Source of the DNA: JBMOLK01 sp049325575
Lineage (GTDB): Bacteria; Bacillota; Clostridia; Acetivibrionales; Acetivibrionaceae
NCBI GenBank assembly: GCA_049325575.1
Contig: JBMOLK010000254.1
Coordinates: 1-48,240, forward strand
Reading direction: 5' to 3'
Length of the DNA: 48,240 nucleotides
Shown here: positions 39,527 through 48,240 of the stretch, piece by piece
How positions within the stretch are numbered: position 1 is the stretch's first letter
Layout: every line of letters starts with the position of its first letter
The notes under the pieces: model-generated
The model's input: only the letters and a program-made list of their open reading frames with translations
Database searches by the model: none
Told to the model about the DNA's origin: nothing
Position numbers and translations under genes: made by a program

Positions 39527-41062
39527 ATGAAAGACAAATTAGTAACCTTGATAATCTTGGATGGCTATGGAATAAATCCAAAAGAACAGGGAAATGCCAT
39601 CAGAGCTGCATACAAACCGAATATTGACAGGTTTATGAAAGAGTATCCCAATACAGTTATTAAGACAAGTGGTATGGATGTAGGACTGCCTCACGGGCAA
39701 ATGGGTAATTCGGAGGTAGGACATACAAATATAGGTGCCGGTAGAATAGTTTACCAGGAACTGACTCGTATAACCAAATCCATTGAAGATGGTGACTTCT
39801 TTGAAAAGAGAGAGTTTCTCGATGCAATAGAAAACTGTAAAAACAACAATACAAAGCTTCATTTATTCGGGCTTCTATCCGATGGCGGAGTACACAGTCA
39901 TAACACGCATCTGTATGGGTTGCTGGAATTGGCAAAAAGGCAAAACCTTAATGAAGTTTATGTACATTGTTTCTTTGATGGCAGAGATGTACCCCCGGAT
40001 AGTGCAAAGGGGTATGTTGAAGAACTTGAGGATAAATTAAAGGAAATTGGTGTGGGAAAAGTTGCTTCCGTGATGGGAAGATACTATTCTATGGATAGAG
40101 ACAAGAGATGGGAAAGGGTTAAGCTTGCTTATGATGCTATGGTCCTTGGAAAAGGTGATGAGGCTTCCAGTGCTATAGAAGCGGTTACCAGTTCTTATGC
40201 AAAGGAAGTATATGACGAGTTTGTAAAACCTGCAGTAATTATGAAAAATGGCGAGCCTTTAGCAACTATTGGTGAGAATGATTCAATAATATTCTTTAAC
40301 TTCAGACCTGACAGGGCCAGGGAAATAACAAGAACATTTACTGATGTTGATTTTGACGGTTTTGAAAGAGGAAAGGGTTACTTTCCTGTATTCTTTGTAT
40401 GTATGACACAGTATGACAAAACTATAGAAAACGCTTTAGTTGCATTTAAGCCTGATAGTCTTACCAATACTTTTGGTGAATATATAAGTAAGCTTGGATA
40501 TAAGCAGCTTCGTATCGCAGAGACCGAAAAATATGCCCATGTCACTTTCTTCTTTAACGGAGGTGTTGAAGCCGTCTATGAAGGAGAGGACAGGGCACTT
40601 ATACCGTCTCCAAAGGTTGCCACATATGATATGAAGCCTGAAATGAGTGCTTATGAGGTAACTGATGAGGTTTTAAGGAGAATTAATTCAAAACAGTATG
40701 ACGTAATAATTTTAAATTATGCAAACCCTGATATGGTTGGACATACAGGTGTGTTTGATGCAGCCAGGTCAGCTTTAGAAGCCATTGATGAATGTCTAGG
40801 AAAGGTTGTATCAGCTATACTTGAACAGGGAGGAATAGCTCTTATTACAGCTGACCATGGAAATTCAGAGCAGATGGTGGACTATGAGACCGGAGGTCCA
40901 TTTACAGCACATACTACAAACCCGGTGCCGCTCATTGCCATAGGATTGGGGGACATAAAGCTTAAGGAAGGAAGACTTGCGGATCTTGCTCCAACAGTGC
41001 TTGATATTTTAGGACTTAAGAAGCCTGTTGAAATGACAGGAGAGTCATTAATTGTAAAATAA
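39527..41062 (+). CDS. gpmI: 2,3-bisphosphoglycerate-independent phosphoglycerate mutase
   Basis: Two-manganese mutase converting 3- to 2-phosphoglycerate. The alkaline-phosphatase-like domain begins LVTLIILDGYGINP (metal-binding Asp), the phospho-Ser lies in MGNSEVGHTNIGAGR, and DGRDVPPDSAKGYVEEL and GRYYSMDRDKRWER belong to the phosphotransfer domain. The C-terminal metal sites are in NYANPDMVGHTG and TADHGNSEQM. At 511 residues it is normal for GpmI. ATG 39527 is preceded by GATTGGAG. A terminator follows. Confidence 0.98.
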   Translation: MKDKLVTLIILDGYGINPKEQGNAIRAAYKPNIDRFMKEYPNTVIKTSGMDVGLPHGQMGNSEVGHTNIGAGRIVYQELTRITKSIEDGDFFEKREFLDAIENCKNNNTKLHLFGLLSDGGVHSHNTHLYGLLELAKRQNLNEVYVHCFFDGRDVPPDSAKGYVEELEDKLKEIGVGKVASVMGRYYSMDRDKRWERVKLAYDAMVLGKGDEASSAIEAVTSSYAKEVYDEFVKPAVIMKNGEPLATIGENDSIIFFNFRPDRAREITRTFTDVDFDGFERGKGYFPVFFVCMTQYDKTIENALVAFKPDSLTNTFGEYISKLGYKQLRIAETEKYAHVTFFFNGGVEAVYEGEDRALIPSPKVATYDMKPEMSAYEVTDEVLRRINSKQYDVIILNYANPDMVGHTGVFDAARSALEAIDECLGKVVSAILEQGGIALITADHGNSEQMVDYETGGPFTAHTTNPVPLIAIGLGDIKLKEGRLADLAPTVLDILGLKKPVEMTGESLIVK

Positions 41063-41090
41063 ATGCGAATAAAATTATAAGATTTATATT

Positions 41091-41137
41091 AAAAAGAACT
41101 TTGAGCCTATTATAAAGGTTCAGGTTCTTTTTTTATT
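41091..41137 (+). terminator. Rho-independent terminator after gpmI
   Basis: AAAAGAAC-T-TTGAGCC pairs with GGTTCA-G-GTTCTTTT, allowing one internal mismatch, and runs into seven T. It closes the gpmI transcript. Confidence 0.88.
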
Positions 41138-41318
41138 TATATATTAAGTTTTACCCATACTTTTTTATTATAGAAAATTGTATAGTAATCTATTAAATAA
41201 AAAGAGTATACTGCTTGAGGAAAATTAAAATATAATGTATAATAATACATAAAAAATGGAAATTTATAAGGCCTGCCAAGTGAGTGCATATAAAGTCAAT
41301 AAGAAAAGGAAGATCAAT

Positions 41319-42920
41319 ATGAGGAAATTATTTGTTGGTATAGACAATAAAGTAACAGATCTTCAAAATGATTATAATGTCGGTTCACAACCATGGACTT
41401 ATAAGTTAAAGGACAGAGTATCCACATTTTTCTTCACCTTCGTTATAATTCATATTATTGTTGTAGTAATACAAGCTTCTGGTGTTTTCCCGGTTAATGT
41501 AAGGGCTATATGTGGAATATTGGAAATTGGGCTTTCGATTTTTCTTTCTTACCGGTTTGGTTGTCTGGGAATGTTGTTATCCATACTTACCAATAGTTTG
41601 GCAGCTATACACATGGCCAGGTTGGCAAATCAGATACATATGATTGTGACAAAAGATACAACTGATTTGCCAGGACAGCTAAATGAGATAACAAATAGTG
41701 CCCCAGGACTGCTTTTTACTTTATCAGCAACCAGGGTTGCCGTTATAGTTGCTTCCATCATGGTTGCTTATACATCAGAGCAGGAACGCAAGCATATAAA
41801 GAGGTTGGAATGGCTTGCTTCTATAGATGGAGTTACAGGTGTATATAATCACAGGTATTTTCAAACAAGGCTTGAAGAAGAAATAGTAAGGGCAAATGAT
41901 AGAAACAGTTCTTTAGGTATGATGATGATCGATGTAGATAACTTCAAAAGATATAATGATACCTATGGTCACAAAGCTGGAGATATACTATTGTCTAAAA
42001 CCTCTGAAATATTTATGACTGAAACAAGAAAGCAGGATATTGTCTGTAGATATGGAGGGGATGAATTTGCCATATTAATGCCCGAAGCCAATTCTAAAGG
42101 CATATTATCCGTGATTGAGCGTATAAGGAAGGCATTTAACGAAATGACTGATTCAGAAGAATTTTATAGATTGCCCGATCAAATAACCCTATCTGTAGGA
42201 TATTCCATATACCCTGATTTTGCTAGGAATAAAGATGATTTGATTATGCAGGCTGACAGTGCGCTTTACCAGGCAAAGAATATGGGAAGAAATAATGTTC
42301 AGCTGTACAGGGATGTATTTGAAGATATAAAGGCATTTTTTAATTCAGACGAACACCAATTATTTGGTGGTTTAAGGGCTCTGTTAGGGACGGTATCTGC
42401 AAAAGACAAATATACACTGGGACATTCCGAGCGTGTTATGGATTATGCAGTAATGATAGGTAGGTCAATGGGGCTGACCAGTGAAAGACTTAGGCTCCTG
42501 AAAATAGCTGCCTTATTGCATGATATAGGGAAGGTAGAGATTCCGGAAGCGGTGCTAAACAAGTGTGAACCATTAACTTCGGGTGAGCTTAATATCCTGC
42601 GCAAGCATCCAAGTTATAGTGTTGATATATTAGAACCTCTATCCAGTATGGAGTTATTGATAGATTCTATAAAATACCACCATGAAAGATTTGACGGTAA
42701 GGGTTATCCTAGCGGGATCAAGGGAAATGATATACCCCTTGAAGCCCGGATTCTATGCGTAGCCGATGCATTTGATGCCATGCTGTCGGACCGTCCCTAT
42801 AGAAAAGGTATGAAGATGGATCAAGTTGTGTCGGAACTGAAGAACAATTCAGGTACACAGTTTGATCCGGAGACTGTAAAAGCTTTTTTAAGTACACTTA
42901 ATGTTAATTGTGAAATCTAG
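41319..42920 (+). CDS. Membrane diguanylate cyclase/phosphodiesterase (GGDEF + HD-GYP) with I-site
   Basis: A 533-residue paralogue of the protein at 19725. N-terminal hydrophobic segments (about residues 25-160) are followed by GGDEF (about 165-330) with DVDNFKRYND and RYGGDEF; here RKQD lies exactly five residues before GGDEF, an intact RxxD inhibitory site. The HD-GYP domain has LLHDIGK, HHERFDGKGYPSG and DAFDAM, also intact. ATG 41319 is preferred (AAGGAAG six bases upstream); an in-frame ATG at 41256 lacks a site. Its TAG stop shares the bases CTAG with the stop of the convergent MFS gene. Confidence 0.93.
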   Translation: MRKLFVGIDNKVTDLQNDYNVGSQPWTYKLKDRVSTFFFTFVIIHIIVVVIQASGVFPVNVRAICGILEIGLSIFLSYRFGCLGMLLSILTNSLAAIHMARLANQIHMIVTKDTTDLPGQLNEITNSAPGLLFTLSATRVAVIVASIMVAYTSEQERKHIKRLEWLASIDGVTGVYNHRYFQTRLEEEIVRANDRNSSLGMMMIDVDNFKRYNDTYGHKAGDILLSKTSEIFMTETRKQDIVCRYGGDEFAILMPEANSKGILSVIERIRKAFNEMTDSEEFYRLPDQITLSVGYSIYPDFARNKDDLIMQADSALYQAKNMGRNNVQLYRDVFEDIKAFFNSDEHQLFGGLRALLGTVSAKDKYTLGHSERVMDYAVMIGRSMGLTSERLRLLKIAALLHDIGKVEIPEAVLNKCEPLTSGELNILRKHPSYSVDILEPLSSMELLIDSIKYHHERFDGKGYPSGIKGNDIPLEARILCVADAFDAMLSDRPYRKGMKMDQVVSELKNNSGTQFDPETVKAFLSTLNVNCEI

Positions 42921-44278
42921 CTGCTTTTGGCAAAAAGACACCTAAGGTTTTTGACAATTTCAACCGGTGATTTTGAATTTTCCTCATTAACTCTAGGCAG
43001 CATTACAATTACTGCAACAATTCTAATCAAAGCTGACAGTATAAACAAGCTGTGAAAATTATTGAACTTTTGTCCCGTTACAAAAGGTAAGTTCAAATGA
43101 TCAAGCAAGGGCTTTGTAAATTCCAGATAGGCACCTCCAAAGACGTAAGCCAGGGCGATACCTATAACTGAGATTATGAGGGTATAATTGGCAACAAAAA
43201 TCGACCTGTTCTTGTCGGGTGCCAGCCATATGGAAAGGTTTGTGACGGTTAGCTCAAAGCCAGCCATACATAGTCCGTTGAAAAAGTAGATAATAGGAAC
43301 TATGATGAAATTATTCGGTGAAGCAAAGATCCATAGAAACTGGAGAATTGCAAGAAGCAAGCAGCATATAACCTGAACAGGTTTATTTCCATAGAGGTCC
43401 ACTGCTTTACCAAGGTATATAATAAACAGTATGGTTGACAGGTTACTTACTACTTGAATAAACAAGAACATTATAAAATAACTCAAGCTTAGATATTCCA
43501 GCATGTATATATTTAGAAAAGGAATTGCCATATTTGAACCAAAGTACCAGAGTGATGCATAAAGGATAAATCTAACATAGTTCTTATTGCTAAAAGGCAC
43601 TTTGAAAAGTTTTAACAAGGGTATCTTCTCCTTAGACACCTCCATTGGAGGATCCTTAACCCAAACAAAGCACAGGATATCACTTACACCAAAGAGTGCA
43701 GCAATTATAAAAATAACGGTATACCCTGTAAGACCATCAGCTGTATCCAGGTACTTTCCTATAATTATACTGGTTATGGCACCCACTGAAGTAAAAATAG
43801 CAGTCCTTTTACTAAAGAACTTTCCTCTAATATTCATAGGAACCAGGTCACCCATCCAGGAAAAATAGCAAACCCCTGTAATAGAGTTTGATGCAGCAGA
43901 TACAGTAATAAAAGCTGTAATTATCCAGATAGTTATCATCTTGTTTTCAAAATTGAAATAAAGAGGTATTAACGCAATAGGTATCCATAGCAGTCTATGG
44001 ATAAAGCCAAAGATGAGGAATATGGGTTTTCTCCTTCCTGTATTTTCTATGTAATACGAAGCAAAGATCTGTACTACCGCACCTAAAACAGGCAAGGCCA
44101 TAACGATGCCATACACAAAGTTACTGGCACCCAATGCCCTCATAAATCCGGTGAAAGGAGGGCCTCCAACAGGGTTCCCTACTACATTAAAAAAGGTTAT
44201 ACCAAAAGAAATACCCAATATAACCAGCATAAGGCTTCTTTCAAGATCCTTCTGTGGAATGCGGTTTTTAGCGTCCAT
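42917..44278 (-). CDS. Major facilitator superfamily transporter
   Basis: A 453-residue membrane protein with about 12 hydrophobic segments and a basic loop after segment two (ENTGRRKPIFLIFG), as in the MFS signature. The substrate is not recognisable. It begins MDAKNRIPQKDLERSLMLVILGISFG. The 3' end overlaps the stop of the c-di-GMP gene by four bases. In context it stands alone on the minus strand together with the LysM gene; no sugar or drug genes suggest a role. Confidence 0.88.
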   Translation of the reverse strand: MDAKNRIPQKDLERSLMLVILGISFGITFFNVVGNPVGGPPFTGFMRALGASNFVYGIVMALPVLGAVVQIFASYYIENTGRRKPIFLIFGFIHRLLWIPIALIPLYFNFENKMITIWIITAFITVSAASNSITGVCYFSWMGDLVPMNIRGKFFSKRTAIFTSVGAITSIIIGKYLDTADGLTGYTVIFIIAALFGVSDILCFVWVKDPPMEVSKEKIPLLKLFKVPFSNKNYVRFILYASLWYFGSNMAIPFLNIYMLEYLSLSYFIMFLFIQVVSNLSTILFIIYLGKAVDLYGNKPVQVICCLLLAILQFLWIFASPNNFIIVPIIYFFNGLCMAGFELTVTNLSIWLAPDKNRSIFVANYTLIISVIGIALAYVFGGAYLEFTKPLLDHLNLPFVTGQKFNNFHSLFILSALIRIVAVIVMLPRVNEENSKSPVEIVKNLRCLFAKSS

Positions 44279-44370
44279 ACATACCTCAAAATATTTTAAT
44301 TATAATAGATTATAGCATGTATGCTGCATGCTTTCTATCTTGATATAATATTTTTTCTATGAAAATATTG

Positions 44371-44414
44371 TATAAAAAAATTAAGCTCTGATTAGGAAAT
44401 TCCCAATCAGAGCC
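44371..44414 (-). terminator. Rho-independent terminator of the LysM gene
   Basis: Read on the minus strand, GGCTCTGATTGGG pairs with the complementary arm around a short loop and is followed by TTAATTTTTTT. It lies just past the stop of the LysM gene. Confidence 0.85.
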
Positions 44415-44422
44415 ATTAAAGC

Positions 44423-45304
44423 CTATATGAAGCTTATCTGTCCGTAACCTGCTCGAGGTATAAAACCTATTTGACCTGTACCAAGCACTTGTACCAGGTC
44501 GTATATCTGAATTCCTCCTCTAGGGCCTTCTTCACCTGTAGGACTTGGTATAAACCATCGTTGTACAACTATTTCACTGCCTTTAGGCAATGCTGTGGAG
44601 GTAGAATTCAATCTTGGCTCATTTAACAATACCGTATCATTTATAGTGATGTGAGCCCTTCTGGCACCCCTTTGAACCAGTTCTATCCTTCTTATAGCTA
44701 ATCTGGCCAAATCACCTATCGCAGGGTCATTTACAACTCCTCTAAGAAGGTTTGTAACTTGATTATTAATGCCTAATCTTCCCAAGCTAATTACCGCATA
44801 CATTCTGACTATTTCACAGCGGTGATTAAGTAACTGGGCAAGATAGCCGACAGCTCTCGGGCCAAATGCTGCCCACTCAAATGATCCTAGATAGTATACA
44901 CCATACTCTGTAAAACCGAACACATTGCAATCTTCGCCAGGGGCTCGCTCCCAGCTTAGCTTTAATTGCTCCGGATCATCCGTTGTTGGAGTAATTACCA
45001 GTAGTTCAGTTCCTGGATATATTAGACCTGGATTCTGTATCCTGTTAATTTGTAGCAAATTCTGTATAGTGGTTCCCAGCTGCCTCGCAATGCAGTAAAG
45101 GGTATCGCCCGGTTGGATAACATAATATGGCCCGGCTCCTGCTTTTGGCAGGTTTAACCCTGGCTGGGGAATAATAAGTACCTGACCTGGATAAATCAGG
45201 TTGGGATTACATATTAAATTAGCATTGAGAATGGCATTTACCGAGGTTCTAAAACGTGCTGCAATACCAGACAGGGTATCACCTCTTCTAACAACATAAA
45301 GCAT
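44423..45304 (-). CDS. Double LysM protein with helical repeat and SH3-like tail
   Basis: A 293-residue protein with two LysM domains: residues 1-46 (YVVRRGDTLSGIAARF ... YPGQVLIIP) and about 59-106 (YYVIQPGDTLYCIARQLG ... YPGTELLVI). They are followed by an alpha-helical stretch that looks HEAT-like (about 145-215: AFGPRAVGYLAQLLNHRCEIVR, LGRLGINNQVTNLLRGVV) and a beta-rich tail (about 225-293) that may be SH3-like. No signal peptide or membrane segment is seen, so in a spore former it may be a spore-coat or spore-cortex protein that reaches peptidoglycan from the mother cell. The exact role is unknown. Confidence 0.8.
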   Translation of the reverse strand: MLYVVRRGDTLSGIAARFRTSVNAILNANLICNPNLIYPGQVLIIPQPGLNLPKAGAGPYYVIQPGDTLYCIARQLGTTIQNLLQINRIQNPGLIYPGTELLVITPTTDDPEQLKLSWERAPGEDCNVFGFTEYGVYYLGSFEWAAFGPRAVGYLAQLLNHRCEIVRMYAVISLGRLGINNQVTNLLRGVVNDPAIGDLARLAIRRIELVQRGARRAHITINDTVLLNEPRLNSTSTALPKGSEIVVQRWFIPSPTGEEGPRGGIQIYDLVQVLGTGQIGFIPRAGYGQISFI

Positions 45305-45580
45305 AAAGTCACCCCCTCTTTTTACTATATAGTATTCAACAGGGGAATAAGTTGGTTACAACATATAGTTTTTTACAAAGCGGTTATATGCACATTAAAG
45401 ATGACGAGTTTTTAGGCAATGCTATAGGGTTTAAAGTGGATGAGAAATCGGAAAAGAAGATACCTAAACTAAAGCATGATGAAAGAGATTGATAAATATA
45501 AAATTCATTATGCGCAAACTGAAGTTTTCAATGAGGCTGTTTTGTTTAAGGTTATTGAGAGAGATTAGTTAAAGGTAACA
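45305..45580. other. Gene-poor region with possible gene remnant
   Basis: Between the LysM start and the peroxiredoxin terminator. On the plus strand a 34-codon frame (45388-45492, MHIKDDEFLGNAIGFKVDEK...) overlaps a second frame (45476-45568, MMKEIDKYKIHYAQTEVFNE...) of 30 codons. Both have protein-like composition and meet in different frames, as if a small gene had been frameshifted. No ribosome binding site precedes either and I recognise no family. Confidence 0.25.
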
Positions 45581-45617
45581 ATGGAGCTCCTCTAAAACGT
45601 TTTAGAAGGAGCTCCAT
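45581..45617 (-). terminator. Palindromic hairpin after the peroxiredoxin gene
   Basis: Arms ATGGAGCTCCT / AGGAGCTCCAT enclose CTAAAACGTTTTAG, itself a perfect palindrome, with one bulged A. It lies eight bases past the minus-strand stop. The T tract is weak, so termination efficiency is uncertain. Confidence 0.55.
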
Positions 45618-45624
45618 ATAGTTG

Positions 45625-46167
45625 TCACACCTTCAAATGTTCATCTCCGGGTTTCCAGTCAACAGGACACAGACCTCCTGATTGTAAAGCCTGAAGAACT
45701 CTTAATGTTTCGTCAACACTCCTTCCAACATTTAAATCTTGTACAACAGAATATCTTATCTTGCTGTCCGGGTCGATGATAAACAGACCTCTTAATGCAA
45801 TTCCTTCTTCTTCCATCAATACTCCATATTGGCGTGAAACCTCCTTGGTTATATCCGAAGCAAGAGGGTAACTGATTTTTCCGAGACCACCTTCTTCAAG
45901 AGAAGTATTTATCCAGGCTTTGTGTGAAAACTTACTGTCAATACTTACGCCGAGTACTTCGGTATTAACTTCTTTAAACTCGTTGATTCTCCTGCTGACA
46001 CCTGTTATTTCTGTAGGACAAACAAAAGTAAAGTCCAGGGGATAGAAAAATAAAACAAGCCATTTTCCCTTATAATCCGATAGACTTGTTGTTATGAAGT
46101 CTTCTCCGTTACCAGCTACAGCTTCCATTTTAAAATCCGGTGCAATTGTTCCTACTATTCTCTGCAT
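45625..46167 (-). CDS. 2-Cys peroxiredoxin (AhpC/Prx1 type)
   Basis: Thiol peroxidase reducing hydrogen peroxide and organic peroxides, valuable to an anaerobe. The peroxidatic Cys50 lies in DFTFVCPTE and the resolving Cys167 in GGLCPVDWKPG, the typical 2-Cys arrangement with an extended C-terminus. At 180 residues it fits the AhpC/Prx1 subfamily. The ATG (complement of 46165-46167) follows AAGGAGG. No AhpF or rubrerythrin gene is adjacent, so the reductant is unknown; thioredoxin is the usual partner. Confidence 0.95.
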   Translation of the reverse strand: MQRIVGTIAPDFKMEAVAGNGEDFITTSLSDYKGKWLVLFFYPLDFTFVCPTEITGVSRRINEFKEVNTEVLGVSIDSKFSHKAWINTSLEEGGLGKISYPLASDITKEVSRQYGVLMEEEGIALRGLFIIDPDSKIRYSVVQDLNVGRSVDETLRVLQALQSGGLCPVDWKPGDEHLKV

Positions 46168-46394
46168 TATTAATTCCTCCTTGCTTTATTATACTATTCT
46201 TCCTAAAAGATTCTGTTTTTAACAAACTTGATAGAAGATATAGTTCTGCGATGTGTATTTAAAGTTTTCCCAATAGAATTAATACCATTCAAAAATAATT
46301 TCCTAACAATAACTTGTACATTTTTAAAAAAAATAATTTTTGGGTACAATATGTTTTAACATAAATAATTATGGATAAAATATACTAGATATTA

Positions 46395-46423
46395 TTTACA
46401 ATATACTTTACGTAAGTTATTCT
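46395..46423 (+). promoter_or_regulatory. Candidate SigA promoter of eno
   Basis: TTTACA (46395-46400), a 17-base spacer and TATTCT (46418-46423), 40 bases before the eno start. The -10 is weak. Confidence 0.35.
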
Positions 46424-46462
46424 ATTATTGTAAAAGTTTACTATTTGGAGGGAGAATATCTG

Positions 46463-47764
46463 ATGAAACAATACTTGGAGATTGAAAGCGTATTTGCCAG
46501 GGAGATACTTGATTCAAGAGGTAATCCTACCGTAGAAGTAGAAGTTATAGCAGAAGGAGGATTCATAGGCAGGGCTGCAGTTCCGTCAGGTGCATCAACA
46601 GGGGCTTTTGAAGCAGTGGAACTTAGGGATAATGACAAGAACAGATACCTTGGTAAAGGCGTTCAGAAAGCTGTAGAAAATGTAAATAATATAATTGCAC
46701 CTGAAGTTGAAGGAACCAACGTTTTTGATCAGGTTGCTGTTGATAATTTGATGATTGCCCTGGATGGTACTCCTAACAAATCCAAATTAGGTGCCAATGC
46801 TATTTTGGGTGTATCACTTGCAACAGCCAAGGCTGCGGCAGAAGCACTTGGTTTAAGCCTTTATCAGTATATTGGGGGAGTTAATGCAAAAACACTTCCG
46901 GTTCCTATGATGAATATAATCAACGGAGGAAAGCATGCGGATAACAGTGTAAATATTCAGGAGTTTATGATAATGCCGGTAGGTGCTTGCTGCTTTAAGA
47001 CCGCTCTTCAAATGTGTGCAGAGGTATTCCATAACCTTAAAAAAGTTTTAAAGGATAAAGGTTATAGTACTGCAGTTGGAGATGAAGGCGGGTTTGCACC
47101 AAATTTAAAGACTGATGAGGAAGCTATTCAAGTTATATTAGAAGCTGTAGAAAAAGCAGGGTATAAACCTGGTGAAGACTTTAGACTTGCTATTGATGCT
47201 GCAGCAACAGAAATGTACCAGGAAGACGGTTCTTATCTTTTCTGGAAATCAGGAATTAAAAAGACAAGAGAGGAAATGGTGAATTTCTGGGCTGAGCTTT
47301 CTGAAAAGTATCCTATAATATCCCTGGAAGACGGTGTTTCGGAAGAAGACTGGGAAGGTTGGAAGATGCTGACCGAAAAGGTTGGGAATAAGATCCAGCT
47401 TGTGGGTGATGACCTGTTTGTTACAAATACAGAAAGGCTTAAAAGAGGTATTGATATGGGAGTTGCAAATTCCATACTTATTAAGGTCAATCAGATTGGA
47501 ACATTGACTGAAACATTGGATGCTATAGAAATGGCTAATAGGGCGGGATATACTGCGGTTGTATCTCATAGATCAGGAGAAACTGAAGATGCAACAATTG
47601 CGGATATAGCTGTTGCAACCAATGCGGGACAGATCAAAACAGGTGCTCCTTCCAGAAGCGACCGTGTTGCAAAATATAATCAACTGCTAAGAATTGAAGA
47701 GGAACTGGGGGATATAAGCCGTTATCACGGTCTTGATGCATGGTTCAATCTGAAGAACAAATAA
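46463..47764 (+). CDS. eno: Enolase
   Basis: Dehydrates 2-phosphoglycerate to phosphoenolpyruvate; cytoplasmic Mg-dependent enzyme, often part of the RNA degradosome. N-terminal AREILDSRGNPTVEVEV, SGASTGAFEAVELRD, NIINGGKHADNSVNIQEFMIMPVGA, the metal-site motifs SLEDGVSEEDWEGW and VGDDLFVTN, and the C-terminal VSHRSGETEDATIADIAVA are intact. At 433 residues it is normal. ATG 46463 is preceded by GGAGGGA at nine bases; an earlier TTG at 46445 overlaps that site. It is separated from gpmI by four unrelated genes. Confidence 0.98.
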   Translation: MKQYLEIESVFAREILDSRGNPTVEVEVIAEGGFIGRAAVPSGASTGAFEAVELRDNDKNRYLGKGVQKAVENVNNIIAPEVEGTNVFDQVAVDNLMIALDGTPNKSKLGANAILGVSLATAKAAAEALGLSLYQYIGGVNAKTLPVPMMNIINGGKHADNSVNIQEFMIMPVGACCFKTALQMCAEVFHNLKKVLKDKGYSTAVGDEGGFAPNLKTDEEAIQVILEAVEKAGYKPGEDFRLAIDAAATEMYQEDGSYLFWKSGIKKTREEMVNFWAELSEKYPIISLEDGVSEEDWEGWKMLTEKVGNKIQLVGDDLFVTNTERLKRGIDMGVANSILIKVNQIGTLTETLDAIEMANRAGYTAVVSHRSGETEDATIADIAVATNAGQIKTGAPSRSDRVAKYNQLLRIEEELGDISRYHGLDAWFNLKNK

Positions 47765-47838
47765 AAATAAAAGCCACGGGAGTACATTTACAGCAGCTTG
47801 AACTGATGGTAGAGGTGGCGTATTAATAAGCAATAGAG

Positions 47839-47878
47839 AAGGAGACATGTCAAAAAGGCTATGTCTCCTTTAATTTTT
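47839..47878 (+). terminator. Rho-independent terminator after eno
   Basis: AAGGAGACAT / ATGTCTCCTT stem with a 12-base loop, followed by TTAATTTTT-type T tract. Confidence 0.88.
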
Positions 47879-47916
47879 AATCTAATAGAATTTTTTATTA
47901 AAAACACATATACTGC

Positions 47917-47945
47917 TTGTATTTTACTTCCTTGTATGTTACAAT
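47917..47945 (+). promoter_or_regulatory. SigA promoter of secG
   Basis: TTGTAT (47917-47922), a 17-base spacer and TACAAT (47940-47945), 36 bases before the secG ATG and just downstream of the eno terminator. Confidence 0.6.
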
Positions 47946-47980
47946 ATATCTTGTCAATTTTTTAGGAGGTGTCCTTTAGC

Positions 47981-48217
47981 ATGCAAGTAATAGTTACTAT
48001 TTTACACATATTATTTTCACTGTCAATTATTATTATTGTATTGTTGCAGTCAGGTAAACAGGCTGGTTTGTCAGGGTCTATTGCCGGTGGAGCAGAGACA
48101 TTTTTTGGTAAGAACAAAGGAAGAACTCTTGATGCACTATTGAGCAAGTATACTGCAGTTGCAGCGATAGGATTCCTTGTTACCTCAGTAGTTTTACAAC
48201 TTGTAATGAATTCTTAA
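47981..48217 (+). CDS. secG: Preprotein translocase subunit SecG
   Basis: Small membrane subunit of the SecYEG channel. Two hydrophobic helices (about residues 2-22 and 52-75) flank the conserved loop QSGKQAGLSGSIAGGAETFFGKNKGRTLD, the family signature. At 78 residues it is typical. ATG 47981 is chosen ten bases after AGGAGGT; a GTG at 47969 overlaps that site. The eno-secG order is common in Clostridia, where rnr (RNase R) and smpB often follow; they would lie beyond the window. Confidence 0.95.
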   Translation: MQVIVTILHILFSLSIIIIVLLQSGKQAGLSGSIAGGAETFFGKNKGRTLDALLSKYTAVAAIGFLVTSVVLQLVMNS

Positions 48218-48240
48218 TAAAAATATAAAAAAGAAACTGT

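Noticed and set aside
46320..46355. TTGTAC / GTACAA inverted repeat upstream of eno and the peroxiredoxin gene as a PerR-type operator
   Set aside because: It does not match the PerR box pattern, and arms of six bases 24 apart in AT-rich DNA are likely by chance.

Overview
This window reads as a chromosomal segment of an anaerobic, endospore-forming member of the Clostridia. It is AT-rich, with strong AGGAGG-type ribosome binding sites, several TTG/GTG starts, a SigF operon, SpoVA proteins and a spore photoproduct lyase. The layout (murB-rapZ-yvcK-whiA-HPr, a c-di-GMP signalling pair, a GH133-like glycogen debranching enzyme) suggests a Ruminiclostridium-like (cellulolytic cluster III) organism; that placement is inference, and no rRNA is present to test it. 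I saw no tRNA, rRNA, CRISPR array or insertion sequence.

Region 1 (1-8.6 kb) is a housekeeping and carbon-control block: hprK, a YcdX-type PHP phosphatase, murB, rapZ, yvcK, a glycogen debranching enzyme, whiA and HPr. HPr carries both His15 and Ser46, so HprK and its substrate lie in the same window. Region 2 (8.7-14.6 kb) is a sporulation block. A near-consensus SigH promoter drives spoIIAA-spoIIAB-sigF. A SigG-like promoter precedes a 52-residue membrane peptide and spoVAC-spoVAD-spoVAEb-spoVAEa, and splB lies convergently. Region 3 (15-21.3 kb) holds cheX, trmL, an M20 peptidase, pfkA, a DUF2156-like protein and a GGDEF/HD-GYP protein.

Region 4 (21.5-35.6 kb) is the most interesting part: a 14-kb, one-strand secondary-lipid/polyketide cassette. 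It encodes a KASIII-like protein without the catalytic Cys, a discrete ACP, a second KASIII with Cys but with Asp in place of the catalytic His, an adenylate-forming ligase, an alpha/beta hydrolase, a 2732-residue iterative synthase (KS-AT-KS-ACP-ACP-ACP-KR-DH) and an Sfp-type phosphopantetheinyl transferase. All three synthase ACPs have Thr where phosphopantetheine is normally attached to Ser, while the discrete ACP keeps Ser. No enoyl reductase or thioesterase domain is visible, so an unsaturated (possibly polyene) acyl product is plausible. I recognise no characterised product for this cassette.

Region 5 (35.8-48.2 kb) is the lower glycolytic block gap, pgk, tpiA, gpmI, eno, followed by secG. 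Between gpmI and eno lie a second GGDEF/HD-GYP protein, a convergent MFS transporter, a LysM protein and a 2-Cys peroxiredoxin. A ~100-bp palindromic repeat occurs three times in full (after spoIIAB, after trmL, before gpmI) and once as a half copy (before pgk). Its inner hairpin changes on both arms together, which suggests selection on an RNA or cruciform structure.
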